A stretch of DNA of 64,000 nucleotides, from assembly GCA_027532825.1 (NCBI GenBank), contig JAPZTL010000009.1:1-64000 (forward strand). The letters run 5' to 3'. Positions 1 through 8,788 of this stretch are shown piece after piece. Below the pieces are notes generated by a model. The model was not told the DNA's origin. It saw only the letters and a program-made list of their open reading frames with translations, and ran no database searches. The position numbers and the translations under genes are program-made. The first letter of the stretch is position 1. The number at the start of each line of letters is the position of its first letter. The stretch comes from Silanimonas sp021297925. GTDB taxonomy: Bacteria > Pseudomonadota > Gammaproteobacteria > Xanthomonadales > Xanthomonadaceae.

Positions 1-134
1 CGCGGAAGGGGGTGGGCAGACGAGGAACGACGGGCACGACCCGTGCGACGAGACTCCGGGGCAGCGGGCCGGTTCCTGCGCGCCGTCGGATCGGCCATGC
101 GTGCTGTCGCCTTGATTTCGGGAGGGAAGTGTTC

Positions 135-2069
135 ATGCTCCACACATCCCGCCCGCCGGATGCCGGATGCCCGATGCTGCGATCGTTCCGTCATGGATCG
201 GCCCTCTGCCTCCTCCTGGTGACGTCGGTGGCGTGGGCGTCCCCGGCACCCCCGGTCGCGGATCCCGCCGCCTTCGATGCCGCCTTCGCCACCGCACTGC
301 GCGAAGGCATGGGCACCTCGCCGGAGGAGGGGGCCGCTGCGGTCGCTGCGTTGCGGGCCACGCTGCCTGCCAACGACCCGCTTCGCCTACGCCGCTTCGA
401 AGCCATGGCCTGCCGCGCCGCGCAGCGCGACGGCAAGGCGTACATCGCGAACGCCGATACGCTGCTCGCCGCGGAACAGGCTCGATCGGCGCCCGACGCG
501 ACCAGCCTCGCCCTGCTCCACGCCTGCCGCGCGGCCTACCTCGTGCTCGGCACCGACGCCACTGTCGTCGAGCGCGCCTACGACGCCGCGGTGGAGGCGG
601 CGCAGCGCAGCAACGACTCGGTGCTGCTTGGGCGGATGCTCTCTTTGCGTTCCAACGCCCACTCGCTGTCGGGCGAGTTCGCGAAATCCCTGATCGACGC
701 CCTCGCGGCTCAGGACGCCCTCGACGACTCCGGCGAGCGGTTCGCGATCGCCGCCAACCTGCAGATCGTGGGCATCGCCTACCGCCGCATGGGCGAGGCG
801 GCGCGCGCGGAGGAGTACCTGCTGCGCAGCCTCGAGGACGAGGAGATCCGCTCGCGCTACAACTCCACGATGACCGCGCTGCTACATCTCGGCTACCTCT
901 ACGACGAGACGGGCCGCTACGACGAAGCGCGGCGCATGCTGGCCGACGCCCTCGAACTGTGCCAAGGCCACGACAACCACGCGGCTTGCGGCTATGTCCG
1001 CTTGGGGCTCGCCGGCGTCGAGGTCGACGACGGCGCACCGCGCCGCGCGCTCGCGACGCTCGAACGCGCCGAAGCCGACTTCGCCCAATCCGGCTCTCCC
1101 GGTGAGCCGACCTTGGTGGCGCTGGTTCGCGGGCAGGCCCTGGCCCGTCTGGGCCGCGACGCCGAAGCCCTGCCCCTGCTCGACCGGGCGGTCGCGACCT
1201 GGACCACCGAGGGCAACGATCGCTACCTCGCGCTGGCACTGCCCGAGCGGGCCCGGCTGCTGGAGCGCCTCGGTCGCGAAGCGGACGCCATCGCCGACCT
1301 TCGACGCTTCATCGAGGCGCATGCCAACGACGACCGCATCCGGGCCGAACAGCGCACCGAACTCATGCGCGAGCAGTTCGACGCATCGCGGCGCGAGGTC
1401 GAGAACGCCGAGCTGAAGGCGCGTGAAGCCCTGCGCCTGCAGGAGATCGAGGGCCTGAACGCCGCGCGCCGGTGGCAGTGGACGGCCATTGCCCTTGGCG
1501 GCCTGCTGATGGTGGTCCTGTCGGGGGTGGTGGTGCGCCAGATCACCAAGGCACGCCGGCTGCGCCTGCTGGCGATGACCGACCCGCTCACCGGGCTCGC
1601 CAACCGCCGCCATACCGACTACCGCGGCAACGAGGCGTTCAAGATGGCACGCCTGACGGGGCGCCCCTTCTGCGTGCTCGCCATCGACATCGACCACTTC
1701 AAGGCGGTCAACGACACGCACGGGCACGCGGTCGGCGACACCGTGCTGCAGCGCGTAGGCCGCGAATGCCAGCGCACGCTGCGACAGAACGACCTGATCG
1801 GTCGCATCGGTGGCGAGGAGTTCGCCGGCCTGCTGCCGGTAACGGCCGAGCAAGCCGCGCGGCAGGTGGCCGAGCGCCTTCGCGCTGGTGTCGAATCCTT
1901 GGACCTCGACGACGTCGCGCTTGGCCTGCGCGTCACCATCTCGATCGGCGTGGCGCGGATGCGCGAGACGGATCCGGATTTCGCTGGCGTGCTGGCCCGC
2001 GCCGATGCGGCGTTGTATCGCGCCAAGCAGGGCGGCCGGAATCGCGTCGTTTCAGACGAAACGGCTTGA
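135..2069 (+). CDS. TPR-containing diguanylate cyclase (GGDEF)
   Basis: Predicted membrane-anchored cyclic-di-GMP synthase of 644 residues. The ATG at 135 is chosen because GGAGGGAAG lies just upstream; it gives a short leader and then a hydrophobic export signal ending near ASPAPP. Residues about 60-430 are Ala/Leu-rich helical repeats of TPR type and would be periplasmic. One membrane helix (WTAIALGGLLMVVL, about 448-468) is followed by a GGDEF domain. The domain begins DPLTGLANRR and carries the active-site GGEEF at 559-563. An RQND motif five residues before it matches the inhibitory I-site, so both catalysis and product feedback look intact. No EAL domain is present. The gene stands alone upstream of the threonine operon. 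The signal sensed by the TPR domain is unknown. Confidence 0.9.
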   Translation: MLHTSRPPDAGCPMLRSFRHGSALCLLLVTSVAWASPAPPVADPAAFDAAFATALREGMGTSPEEGAAAVAALRATLPANDPLRLRRFEAMACRAAQRDGKAYIANADTLLAAEQARSAPDATSLALLHACRAAYLVLGTDATVVERAYDAAVEAAQRSNDSVLLGRMLSLRSNAHSLSGEFAKSLIDALAAQDALDDSGERFAIAANLQIVGIAYRRMGEAARAEEYLLRSLEDEEIRSRYNSTMTALLHLGYLYDETGRYDEARRMLADALELCQGHDNHAACGYVRLGLAGVEVDDGAPRRALATLERAEADFAQSGSPGEPTLVALVRGQALARLGRDAEALPLLDRAVATWTTEGNDRYLALALPERARLLERLGREADAIADLRRFIEAHANDDRIRAEQRTELMREQFDASRREVENAELKAREALRLQEIEGLNAARRWQWTAIALGGLLMVVLSGVVVRQITKARRLRLLAMTDPLTGLANRRHTDYRGNEAFKMARLTGRPFCVLAIDIDHFKAVNDTHGHAVGDTVLQRVGRECQRTLRQNDLIGRIGGEEFAGLLPVTAEQAARQVAERLRAGVESLDLDDVALGLRVTISIGVARMRETDPDFAGVLARADAALYRAKQGGRNRVVSDETA

Positions 2070-2112
2070 CGCCGCCTTGACAAAGGCAACGGTGGCAGGT
2101 TCAAGTGGGGGC

Positions 2113-2241
2113 ATGCGCCACGACCTGCTCACGCTCACCGTCACGACGACCGCCCCCGGCGGCGTTATCGGTATTCGCGTGCCGGTCGCGGGTGTCACCA
2201 CCACGACCGGCACCTCCCAAGGGCCGGGGTGGCCAAACTGA
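2113..2241 (+). CDS. thrL: Threonine operon leader peptide
   Basis: A 42-codon reading frame directly upstream of thrA. It is rich in Thr and also contains Ile and Val: the runs LTVTTT and VTTTTGT sit in it and its stop codon is at 2239-2241. This is the composition expected of an attenuation leader that senses charged tRNA-Thr/tRNA-Ile, as in the enterobacterial thr operon. A G-rich stretch (GTGGGGG) precedes the ATG. The stop codon lies in the loop of a hairpin that competes with a second hairpin. The peptide itself probably has no function beyond being translated. The assignment rests on position and composition. Confidence 0.75.
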   Translation: MRHDLLTLTVTTTAPGGVIGIRVPVAGVTTTTGTSQGPGWPN

Positions 2242-2273
2242 TCCACCACCCCGCGCCGGTCACGGACGCGGGG
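2226..2273 (+). promoter_or_regulatory. thr attenuator: competing hairpins
   Basis: Two mutually exclusive stems are visible. GGGGTGG (2226-2232) can pair with CCACCCC (2246-2252). CCCCGCG (2249-2255) can instead pair with CGCGGGG (2267-2273). The shared bases 2249-2252 force a choice, as in antiterminator/terminator switching. A ribosome stalled at the upstream Thr codons would leave the first stem free to form and allow read-through into thrA. The second stem is GC-rich but followed only by TTCCCC rather than a clear T-run, so termination strength is uncertain. Confidence 0.6.
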
Positions 2274-2314
2274 TTCCCCATCCAACGACCGGCCTCCCCC
2301 GAAGGAGTCGCCCC

Positions 2315-4783
2315 TTGGATGCCGCCACCCTCCCCGATGCTCCCGCCGACGCCCGCCGGTCGTCCGGCCTTGCGCCCGACGCCCACAAGTTCGGGGGTGC
2401 GGCGCTGGCCGACGCCGCTGGATTCCGTCGTGCGGCCCAGTTCCTCAAGGCCGGGCTGCCCCGACCGCAGTGGGCGGTCGTCTCCGCGACCTACGGTTGC
2501 ACCGACCGGCTCGTCGCCGCCCTCGAGGCCGCACGTCACGGCCGCGACCATGCCGACGTCGCGTTCCTCGTCGCGGCCCACCGCAGCTTGCTCGCGCCGC
2601 TCGGCCTGCCGGCGACGCTGCTCGACGGCGACATCGCGGAGCTGGAAGCCGATCTCGCCCACCTGAGGGCCGGACGTCCCGACGCCGGACAGGCGGCCCG
2701 GATCAGCGGCGCCGGCGAGGTGTGGTCGAGCCGGCTTCTGGCCGCGGCGCTCGGTCCGGAGTGGGCCTGGCTGGACGCACGCGACGTGCTGGTCGTCCGC
2801 CAGACCGACCTCGGCGCACGACTCGACGAGGCGGCGACCCGCGAGCGGCTCGCCCGCTGGCGGCTGGCGAATCCCCAGGCGCACGTCGTCGCGACCGGCT
2901 TCCTCGCACGCCTGCCGGACGGCACGACCACCACCCTCGGCCGCAACGGCAGCGACTACTCGGCGGCCCTGTTCGCGGCGCTGGCCGAGGCGCGGACGCT
3001 GACGATCTGGAAGGAAGTCGAAGGCCTGATGTCCGCCGACCCGCGGCTCGAGCCAGAAGCCGTCGTGCTGCCGGAGGTGAGCTATGCAGAAGCGATGGAG
3101 CTGGCCTACTTCGGCACCAAGGCGCTCCATCCGCAGTCGCTGGCCCCGGCGATGGCCGCGGGCATTGAGCTGCACGTGCGGGACGTGCGGCAGCCGGAGA
3201 AGCCGGGCACCCGCGTCGTCGCGACGCCGGCCTCCTCCGCGCAACCGGTCAAGGGCCTGTCGCTCGTGCGCGGCCTCGTGGCCTTGGAACTCCAGGGCAG
3301 CGGCCTGATGGGCGTGCCGGGCAGCGCGGAGCGCTTCTTCGCGGCCTTGCACCGCGCCGGGGTGTCGGTGGTGATGATCACGCAGGCCTCCAGCGAGCAT
3401 TCGATCTGCGCCCTCGTCCGGCGCGACCAGGCGGAGGCCGGACTCGCCGCGGCGCGGGCGGAGTTCGCCGACGAGATCGCGGCCGGTGACGTCCAGGGCG
3501 TCGCGATGGATCCGGACCTCGCAGTGCTTGCCGCGGTGGGCGACGGGATGATCGGTACCCCGGGCATCGTGGCCCGGCTTTCGGGAGCGATCGCGCGGGC
3601 CGGCATCAGCCTGCGGGCCATCGCCCAGGGCTCCAGCGAACGCAACGTGTCGCTGGCCGTCCGCGAAGCCGATGCAGAGCGGGCCTTGCGCGTGGCGCAC
3701 ACGGCGTTCTGGCTCAGCGCGCAGACCATGTCGATCGGGCTGATCGGGCCGGGCAACGTCGGCGGCGCCCTGCTCCGCCAGATCCTGGAAGCGCGGCCGA
3801 GGCTCAAGCGCGAACGCCAGCTCGACCTGCGCATCCGCGCGGTTGCGAATTCGAAGACCATGCTGCGCTCCGATACCTCGCTGGCGTCGCTGGACTTCTC
3901 GCGCGGCGAACCCCTCGACCTCGACGCCTTCGCCCGCCACGTCAAGAGCGAGCACATCCCGCATGCGGTGATCATCGACTGCTCGGGCCGCGCCGACATG
4001 GCGGAACGCTACGAGGGCTGGCTGGCCCAGGGCATCCACGTGGTGACGCCCAGCAAGCACGCCGGAAGCGGCGACGCGGCACGCTTGGCCGCGCTGCACC
4101 GCGCCGGCGCGAAGTCCGGGGCGCGATTCCGCTACGAGGCGACGGTGGGCGCAGGCCTGCCGGTGGTGATGACGCTGCGCAACCTGATCGACACCGGCGA
4201 CCAGCCGCGCAGCATCGCGGGGCTGTTCTCCGGCACCCTCGCCTGGCTCTTCAACCACTACGACGGCTCGCGTCCTTTCTCCGAACTGCTGGCCGAAGCC
4301 CGCGCGGCGGGCTACACCGAGCCCGATCCGCGCGACGACCTCAGCGGCACCGACGTCGCCCGCAAGGCCGTGATCCTCGCCCGCGAAGCCGGCTGGCCGC
4401 TGTCCCTCGACCAGGTCGACGTCGAGAACCTCGTGCCGGTGGCCTTGCGCGATGTGCCGCTGGCGGAGTTCCTGCAGCGCTTGGGCGAGTTCGACGCGCC
4501 GATGGCCGAGCGCCTCGCGGCGGCGCGCGCGGAAGGCAAGGTCCTGCGCTACCTCGCCGAGGTCGACGCCAGCGGCACCGCCAGCGTCGCCCTTCGAGCG
4601 GTGGACGCCTCGCACCCGGCGGCCAGCGCGCAGGGCACCGACAACCTGTTCGCCTTCCACACCGCGCGCTACCACACACGCCCATTGGTGGTGAAAGGCC
4701 CCGGCGCGGGGCCCGACGTCACTGCGGCCGGCGTGTTCGGCGACCTGCTTGCCATCGCTGCGCACCTGGGGGCCAAGCTGTGA
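2315..4783 (+). CDS. thrA: Bifunctional aspartokinase / homoserine dehydrogenase
   Basis: Catalyses the first step (aspartate phosphorylation) and third step (aspartate semialdehyde to homoserine) of threonine synthesis. The in-frame TTG at 2315 is chosen as start: GAAGGAG lies at 2301-2307, and the resulting 822 residues match the roughly 820 of the family. The frame is open further upstream, but that part overlaps the leader peptide and attenuator. The aspartokinase signature KFGG is at residues 25-28, followed by tandem ACT-type regulatory segments. The NAD(P)-binding GPGNVGG of the dehydrogenase lies near residue 478. The stop overlaps the thrB start by four bases, so translation is coupled. 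Threonine feedback via the ACT domains is expected from the family. Confidence 0.95.
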   Translation: MDAATLPDAPADARRSSGLAPDAHKFGGAALADAAGFRRAAQFLKAGLPRPQWAVVSATYGCTDRLVAALEAARHGRDHADVAFLVAAHRSLLAPLGLPATLLDGDIAELEADLAHLRAGRPDAGQAARISGAGEVWSSRLLAAALGPEWAWLDARDVLVVRQTDLGARLDEAATRERLARWRLANPQAHVVATGFLARLPDGTTTTLGRNGSDYSAALFAALAEARTLTIWKEVEGLMSADPRLEPEAVVLPEVSYAEAMELAYFGTKALHPQSLAPAMAAGIELHVRDVRQPEKPGTRVVATPASSAQPVKGLSLVRGLVALELQGSGLMGVPGSAERFFAALHRAGVSVVMITQASSEHSICALVRRDQAEAGLAAARAEFADEIAAGDVQGVAMDPDLAVLAAVGDGMIGTPGIVARLSGAIARAGISLRAIAQGSSERNVSLAVREADAERALRVAHTAFWLSAQTMSIGLIGPGNVGGALLRQILEARPRLKRERQLDLRIRAVANSKTMLRSDTSLASLDFSRGEPLDLDAFARHVKSEHIPHAVIIDCSGRADMAERYEGWLAQGIHVVTPSKHAGSGDAARLAALHRAGAKSGARFRYEATVGAGLPVVMTLRNLIDTGDQPRSIAGLFSGTLAWLFNHYDGSRPFSELLAEARAAGYTEPDPRDDLSGTDVARKAVILAREAGWPLSLDQVDVENLVPVALRDVPLAEFLQRLGEFDAPMAERLAAARAEGKVLRYLAEVDASGTASVALRAVDASHPAASAQGTDNLFAFHTARYHTRPLVVKGPGAGPDVTAAGVFGDLLAIAAHLGAKL

Positions 4784-5739
4784 GTCGCGCTCCGCACGCT
4801 TGGGCGCGCGCCTTCGCGCCCGCCAGCTCCTCCAACCTCGGGTCGGGCTTCGACCTGCTCGGCCACGCCATCGACGGCCCGCGCGACGAAGTGACTGCCC
4901 GGCGCCGCGAATCGCCCGGCGTGCGGATCACGGCCTTGCGCGGCCTGCCGCTGCCCCTGCCCGAAGACGCCGCGCGCAACACCGCCGGCCGCGCCGCGAT
5001 GGCCCTGCTCGAGCGCGCCGGCGCGGGATTCGGCGTCGACCTCGAACTGCACAAGGGCATCCCGCTGGGCTCCGGGATCGGCGGGTCGGCGGCGTCGGCG
5101 GTGGCCGCCGTCGTCGCGGTGAACGCCCTGCTCGACACGCCCCAACCGATGGCCGTGCTGCTCGACTGCGCGCTTGATGGCGAAGCGGTCGCCAGCGGCG
5201 CGCGCCACGGCGACAACGTCGCGCCCTCGCTGCTCGGCGGCCTCGTCGCGGCCTTCGACCGACCGGTGGCGATCACCGCGCCCGACTGGCTGCACGCCGC
5301 GCTCGTCACCCCCGACCAGGTGCTGGAAACGCGAGTCGCCCGCGAAGTGCTGAAAGCACCGTACGCGCTAGCCGACGTCGTGTCGCAGACGCACCACCTT
5401 GCCGCGCTGCTGCTCGGCCTCCAGCGCGGCGACCGGGCGCTGCTGCGCGACGGCCTGCGCGATGCGCTGGTCGAACCGCGCCGGGCCGGGCTGATCCCCG
5501 GCTTCGTCGCGGTCCGCGACGCCGCCCTCGACGCGGGCGCGCTGGGCGCCGGCATTTCCGGCGCCGGACCGACGCTGTTCGGCTGGTTCGACGGCCGCGC
5601 CGCCGCCGAGCGCGGCGCCAAGGCCATGCAGGACGCGTTCGCCGCGCAGGGCATCGCCGCGACGGCCTTGGCCACGCCGGTGGCCGGGCCCGCCGCCGCG
5701 GTCATCGCGCGCGACGACGACGGGGAGGCCGACCGATGA
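4780..5739 (+). CDS. thrB: Homoserine kinase
   Basis: GHMP-family kinase of 319 residues that phosphorylates homoserine for threonine synthase. It uses a GTG start inside the thrA stop (GTGA overlap). The N-terminal PASSSNLGSGFDLLG segment and the glycine/serine-rich LGSGIGGSAASA near residue 100 are the GHMP substrate- and ATP-binding motifs. A C-terminal GAGISGAGPT motif is the third GHMP signature. Length and motifs are normal, and the gene overlaps thrC by four bases (ATGA). Confidence 0.96.
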   Translation: MSRAPHAWARAFAPASSSNLGSGFDLLGHAIDGPRDEVTARRRESPGVRITALRGLPLPLPEDAARNTAGRAAMALLERAGAGFGVDLELHKGIPLGSGIGGSAASAVAAVVAVNALLDTPQPMAVLLDCALDGEAVASGARHGDNVAPSLLGGLVAAFDRPVAITAPDWLHAALVTPDQVLETRVAREVLKAPYALADVVSQTHHLAALLLGLQRGDRALLRDGLRDALVEPRRAGLIPGFVAVRDAALDAGALGAGISGAGPTLFGWFDGRAAAERGAKAMQDAFAAQGIAATALATPVAGPAAAVIARDDDGEADR

Positions 5740-7079
5740 ACGCCACGTTCGCCCCGGGCCAGGTGGCCCGCTACGTCTCCACCCGCGGCCAAGCCCCCGC
5801 CCTGCCCTTCGGTGCCGCGCTGGGCGCCGGGCTCGCGCCGGACGGCGGCCTGTACGTGCCGGAACGGCTGCCGCGCCTCGATGCCCGCGATGTCGAGGCG
5901 ATCCCCGACACGCAGCTCGCCGGCACGCTGGCCGCGCTGCTTCGGCCGCTGCTCGGCAACGATCCGCTGGCCCAGCGGCTCGACGCGCTCTGCGCCGAAG
6001 CCGCGAACTTCGAGATCCCGCTGGTGCCGCTGCGCGGCTCGGGCGACCACCTGCTGGAGCTGTTCCACGGCCCCACGGCCGCGTTCAAGGACCTCGCGGC
6101 GCGCTTCCTCGCCGCTTCGCTGTCGGCACTGCGCACGCCGGACACGCCGGTGCAGACGGTACTGGTCGCGACCTCGGGCGACACCGGCGCCGCGGTCGGC
6201 GCGGCCTTCCATGGTCGCGAAGGCTTCCGCGTGCTGATCCTCTACCCCGACGGCAAGGTCTCGCCCGCGCAGGCGCATTCGCTGGGGGCCTTCGGCGGCA
6301 ACGTGCGCGCCCTGCGCGTGGCCGGCAGCTTCGACGACTGCCAGCGTCTCGCGAAGCAGGCCTTGGGGGACGCCGCGCTGCGCGCCGAGGTGCCGCTGCT
6401 GACCGCGAACTCGATCAGCCTCGGCCGCCTGCTGCCGCAGATGGGCTACTACGCGATGCAAGCGCTGCGCTTCCGGCGCCGCCACGGCCGGCCGCTCGGC
6501 TTCATCGTGCCCAGCGGCAATCTCGGCAACGCCGTGGCCGCGCTGATCGCGCGCGCCATGGGCCTGCCGATCGGCGAGGTCGTGCTCGCGACCAACGCGA
6601 ACCCGACGCTCTCGGAGTTCTTCGACGGCGCACCCTACCGTGGCCGCGACGCCATCACCACGCTGGCGAACGCAATGGACGTCGGTGCGCCGAGCAACGT
6701 CGAGCGCCTGTTCTGGCTGGCGGGCGGCGACGAGGCCGCGGCGCGCGCGATGATCCGCGTGCAACGCATCGACGACGCACGCATCCGCGCCACGGTCGCG
6801 GCCGCCGAGGCCCGCCACGGCGTCGCGCCCTGCCCGCACACCGCCTGTGGCCTCGCCGTGCTGGAGGACCTGCGCGCGGCCGGCGACACCCGCGAGTGGG
6901 CCGTGGCCGCCACCGCGCACGCCAGCAAGTTCCTCGACGTGGTCGGGCCATTGCTGTCGAGCGCGCCGACGGTGCCCGCCGCCTTCGCGGCACTGCTCGC
7001 GCAACCGGCGCAGGCGGACGCGATGGCGGTCGACGGCGAGGCGCTGGCCGACGTGCTCCGCGCGCCGTGGGGGCGGTGA
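5736..7079 (+). CDS. thrC: Threonine synthase (class I)
   Basis: PLP enzyme of 447 residues that converts O-phosphohomoserine to threonine. The PLP lysine is K118 in the motif TAAFKDLAARF, and SGDTGAAVG is the phosphate-binding loop. The N-terminus with STRGQAP and ALPFG is typical of the long proteobacterial form. It is the last classic gene of the thrABC set, ATGA-coupled to thrB. Its stop overlaps the start of a second threonine-synthase-like gene (TGATG). Confidence 0.95.
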   Translation: MNATFAPGQVARYVSTRGQAPALPFGAALGAGLAPDGGLYVPERLPRLDARDVEAIPDTQLAGTLAALLRPLLGNDPLAQRLDALCAEAANFEIPLVPLRGSGDHLLELFHGPTAAFKDLAARFLAASLSALRTPDTPVQTVLVATSGDTGAAVGAAFHGREGFRVLILYPDGKVSPAQAHSLGAFGGNVRALRVAGSFDDCQRLAKQALGDAALRAEVPLLTANSISLGRLLPQMGYYAMQALRFRRRHGRPLGFIVPSGNLGNAVAALIARAMGLPIGEVVLATNANPTLSEFFDGAPYRGRDAITTLANAMDVGAPSNVERLFWLAGGDEAAARAMIRVQRIDDARIRATVAAAEARHGVAPCPHTACGLAVLEDLRAAGDTREWAVAATAHASKFLDVVGPLLSSAPTVPAAFAALLAQPAQADAMAVDGEALADVLRAPWGR

Positions 7080-8335
7080 TGTCCTACGTCCGCTGCCTGC
7101 GCGGCATCGCTTCCGGCGTCGAGTACCCCCACGAGGTTCCGATGAACCTCGACCCGGTCGACGGCCGCCCGGTCGAGATGGTGCTCGACCTCGAACGCCT
7201 CGCTCGCGAAAAGCCGGGCGCGGCGTGGTACGACCCGGCGCGCAAGGACCTGTGGCGCTTCGGCGGCCTGCTCGCGCTCGACATCACGGACCCGGACGAC
7301 GCTGCACACATCGTGCCCTTGGGCGAAGGCCACACGCCCGAACTCGACTACCGCGACCATGCCGTGGCGAAGGCGGCGGGGGTTTCGCTCTGGTTGAAGG
7401 ACGAAGGCCAGCACTGGCCCGGCTTCGGCGGCAACCCCACGCGCAGCTTCAAGGACCGCGGCATGGCGATGGCGGTCGCGCAGGCGCGGCGACTGGGCCT
7501 CAAGAAGCTCGCGGTGCCGACGCAGGGCAACGCCGGCGATGCGCTGGTGCGATACGCGCTGGCCGGCGGGCTCGACGTCGTCGTGGCCATGCCCGAGGAC
7601 ACGCCGCTGCCGATCATGGGCAGCGTCGCGGTGGCGGCGAAGAAGCACCCGGGCCGCGTCACGCTCGAGCTGGTCGGCCCGACCATCCGCGAAGCCGGCG
7701 CGTTCCTGAAGGAGCACTACATCCCGCAGGGCTGGTTCTCGGTCGCCACGTTCCAGGAACCGGGCTGGCGCATCGAAGGCAAGAAGACGCTGGGCCTCGA
7801 GATGGCGGAACCGAAGGACGGCGGCACGCGCTGGTCGCTGCCCGATGCGGTGATCTATCCCACCGGCGGCGGCACCGGCGTGCTCGGCATGTGGAAGGCC
7901 TGGGACGAACTCGAAGCCCTCGGCTTGATCGATTCGCGCCGACCGCGGATGTACTGCGTGCAGAGCGAGGCCACGACGCCGCTCGTGCGCGCCTTCGAGG
8001 CCGGCGCCGAGGACACCACGGCCTTGCCGGCGGGCAAGACGATCTCGACGGGCTTGAACGTGCCGGGCGGCGTCGGCCACTTCCGCGTGCTGCAGATCAT
8101 CCGCGCCAGCGGTGGCGCGGCCATCGCCGTGTCGGAGGCCGACACCGCGGCGGAGCTGCAGCGCGTCTGGCGCGAGCGCCAGCACTGGATCAGTCCGGAA
8201 GGCGCCGCCTGCCTCGCGGCCCTGCCTCAACTGCTCGATCGTGGGCTGCTCAAGCGCGGCGAGCGCGTGGTCGCCGTGAACACGGGGTCACTGGAGAAGT
8301 ACCTCTCGGACCTGCGCGGGATCCTCGGCGCCTGA
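7079..8335 (+). CDS. Second threonine-synthase-like PLP enzyme
   Basis: A 418-residue fold-type II PLP enzyme. The PLP lysine is K125 in NPTRSFKDRG, a TGGGTG phosphate-binding loop is present (PTGGGTGVLG), and LGEGHTPE precedes the catalytic region. This pattern matches class II (archaeal/plant-type) threonine synthases and related cysteate synthases and threonine dehydratases, not the thrC form just upstream. The ATG at 7079 overlaps the thrC stop, so it is translated as a fourth structural gene of the operon. Function could be a redundant threonine synthase or a side enzyme acting on threonine or phosphohomoserine; sequence alone does not decide. Confidence 0.8.
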   Translation: MSYVRCLRGIASGVEYPHEVPMNLDPVDGRPVEMVLDLERLAREKPGAAWYDPARKDLWRFGGLLALDITDPDDAAHIVPLGEGHTPELDYRDHAVAKAAGVSLWLKDEGQHWPGFGGNPTRSFKDRGMAMAVAQARRLGLKKLAVPTQGNAGDALVRYALAGGLDVVVAMPEDTPLPIMGSVAVAAKKHPGRVTLELVGPTIREAGAFLKEHYIPQGWFSVATFQEPGWRIEGKKTLGLEMAEPKDGGTRWSLPDAVIYPTGGGTGVLGMWKAWDELEALGLIDSRRPRMYCVQSEATTPLVRAFEAGAEDTTALPAGKTISTGLNVPGGVGHFRVLQIIRASGGAAIAVSEADTAAELQRVWRERQHWISPEGAACLAALPQLLDRGLLKRGERVVAVNTGSLEKYLSDLRGILGA

Positions 8336-8392
8336 GCAGCGCGCCCATGAAGGCGGCGTGGGGCAGACCCGAGGCCGCCAGCCCCCGCTCCC

Positions 8393-8788
8393 TCAGCCCG
8401 CCTGCGCGGCGGCCACGAAACCCCAGATCAGCTGGCCAGCGAGCACCAGCAGCAGGGCCCAAGTCAGCAGGATGCCCCAGAACCGGCCGAAGCTGACCCC
8501 CGCCGAGCCGGACAGGCCCAGCGCATGGAGCACGCGGGCCAACAGCAGTCCGGCGCCGCAGGCATGCATCATGGCGATGCTTGCGCCGTTGTTCTCGGCG
8601 ATCAGCAGCATCACCAGCAGAAGGGGCACGTACTCGATGGCGTTCGCCTGCGCGCGGATGGCGCGGGCCAGCCCGGCGTCGCCGCCGTCACCGATCCCGA
8701 TCCGCAGCTTCCTGCGCAGCAGGGCGATCCGCAGGGACAGGGCGAAGATCAGCAGGGCGCAGAGCGCCGCGTAGAGGCCAGTGAGCAT
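8393..8788 (-). CDS. MAPEG family membrane protein
   Basis: A 131-residue protein with about four hydrophobic helices. It carries the MAPEG-type motif RAQANAIEYVP at the start of the second helix, the region that binds glutathione in eicosanoid and glutathione-transferase MAPEG proteins. In bacteria the substrate is usually unknown. The start codon overlaps the stop of the preceding broken PhoX-like gene (TGATG), so it is the last member of a three-gene minus-strand set. Confidence 0.85.
   Translation of the reverse strand: MLTGLYAALCALLIFALSLRIALLRRKLRIGIGDGGDAGLARAIRAQANAIEYVPLLLVMLLIAENNGASIAMMHACGAGLLLARVLHALGLSGSAGVSFGRFWGILLTWALLLVLAGQLIWGFVAAAQAG

Noticed and set aside
2105..2314. N-terminal extension of ThrA
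   Set aside because: It would overlap the leader peptide and attenuator and has no family similarity; the TTG at 2315 has a good ribosome-binding site and gives the usual length.
2195..4765. A very long minus-strand open frame opposite thrA
   Set aside because: Arises from codon bias in GC-rich DNA; its translation is low-complexity and thrA on the other strand has all expected motifs. The same applies to long frames opposite pheT (59083-61431), the first DUF1800 gene (46972-48033) and ggt (11255-13102).
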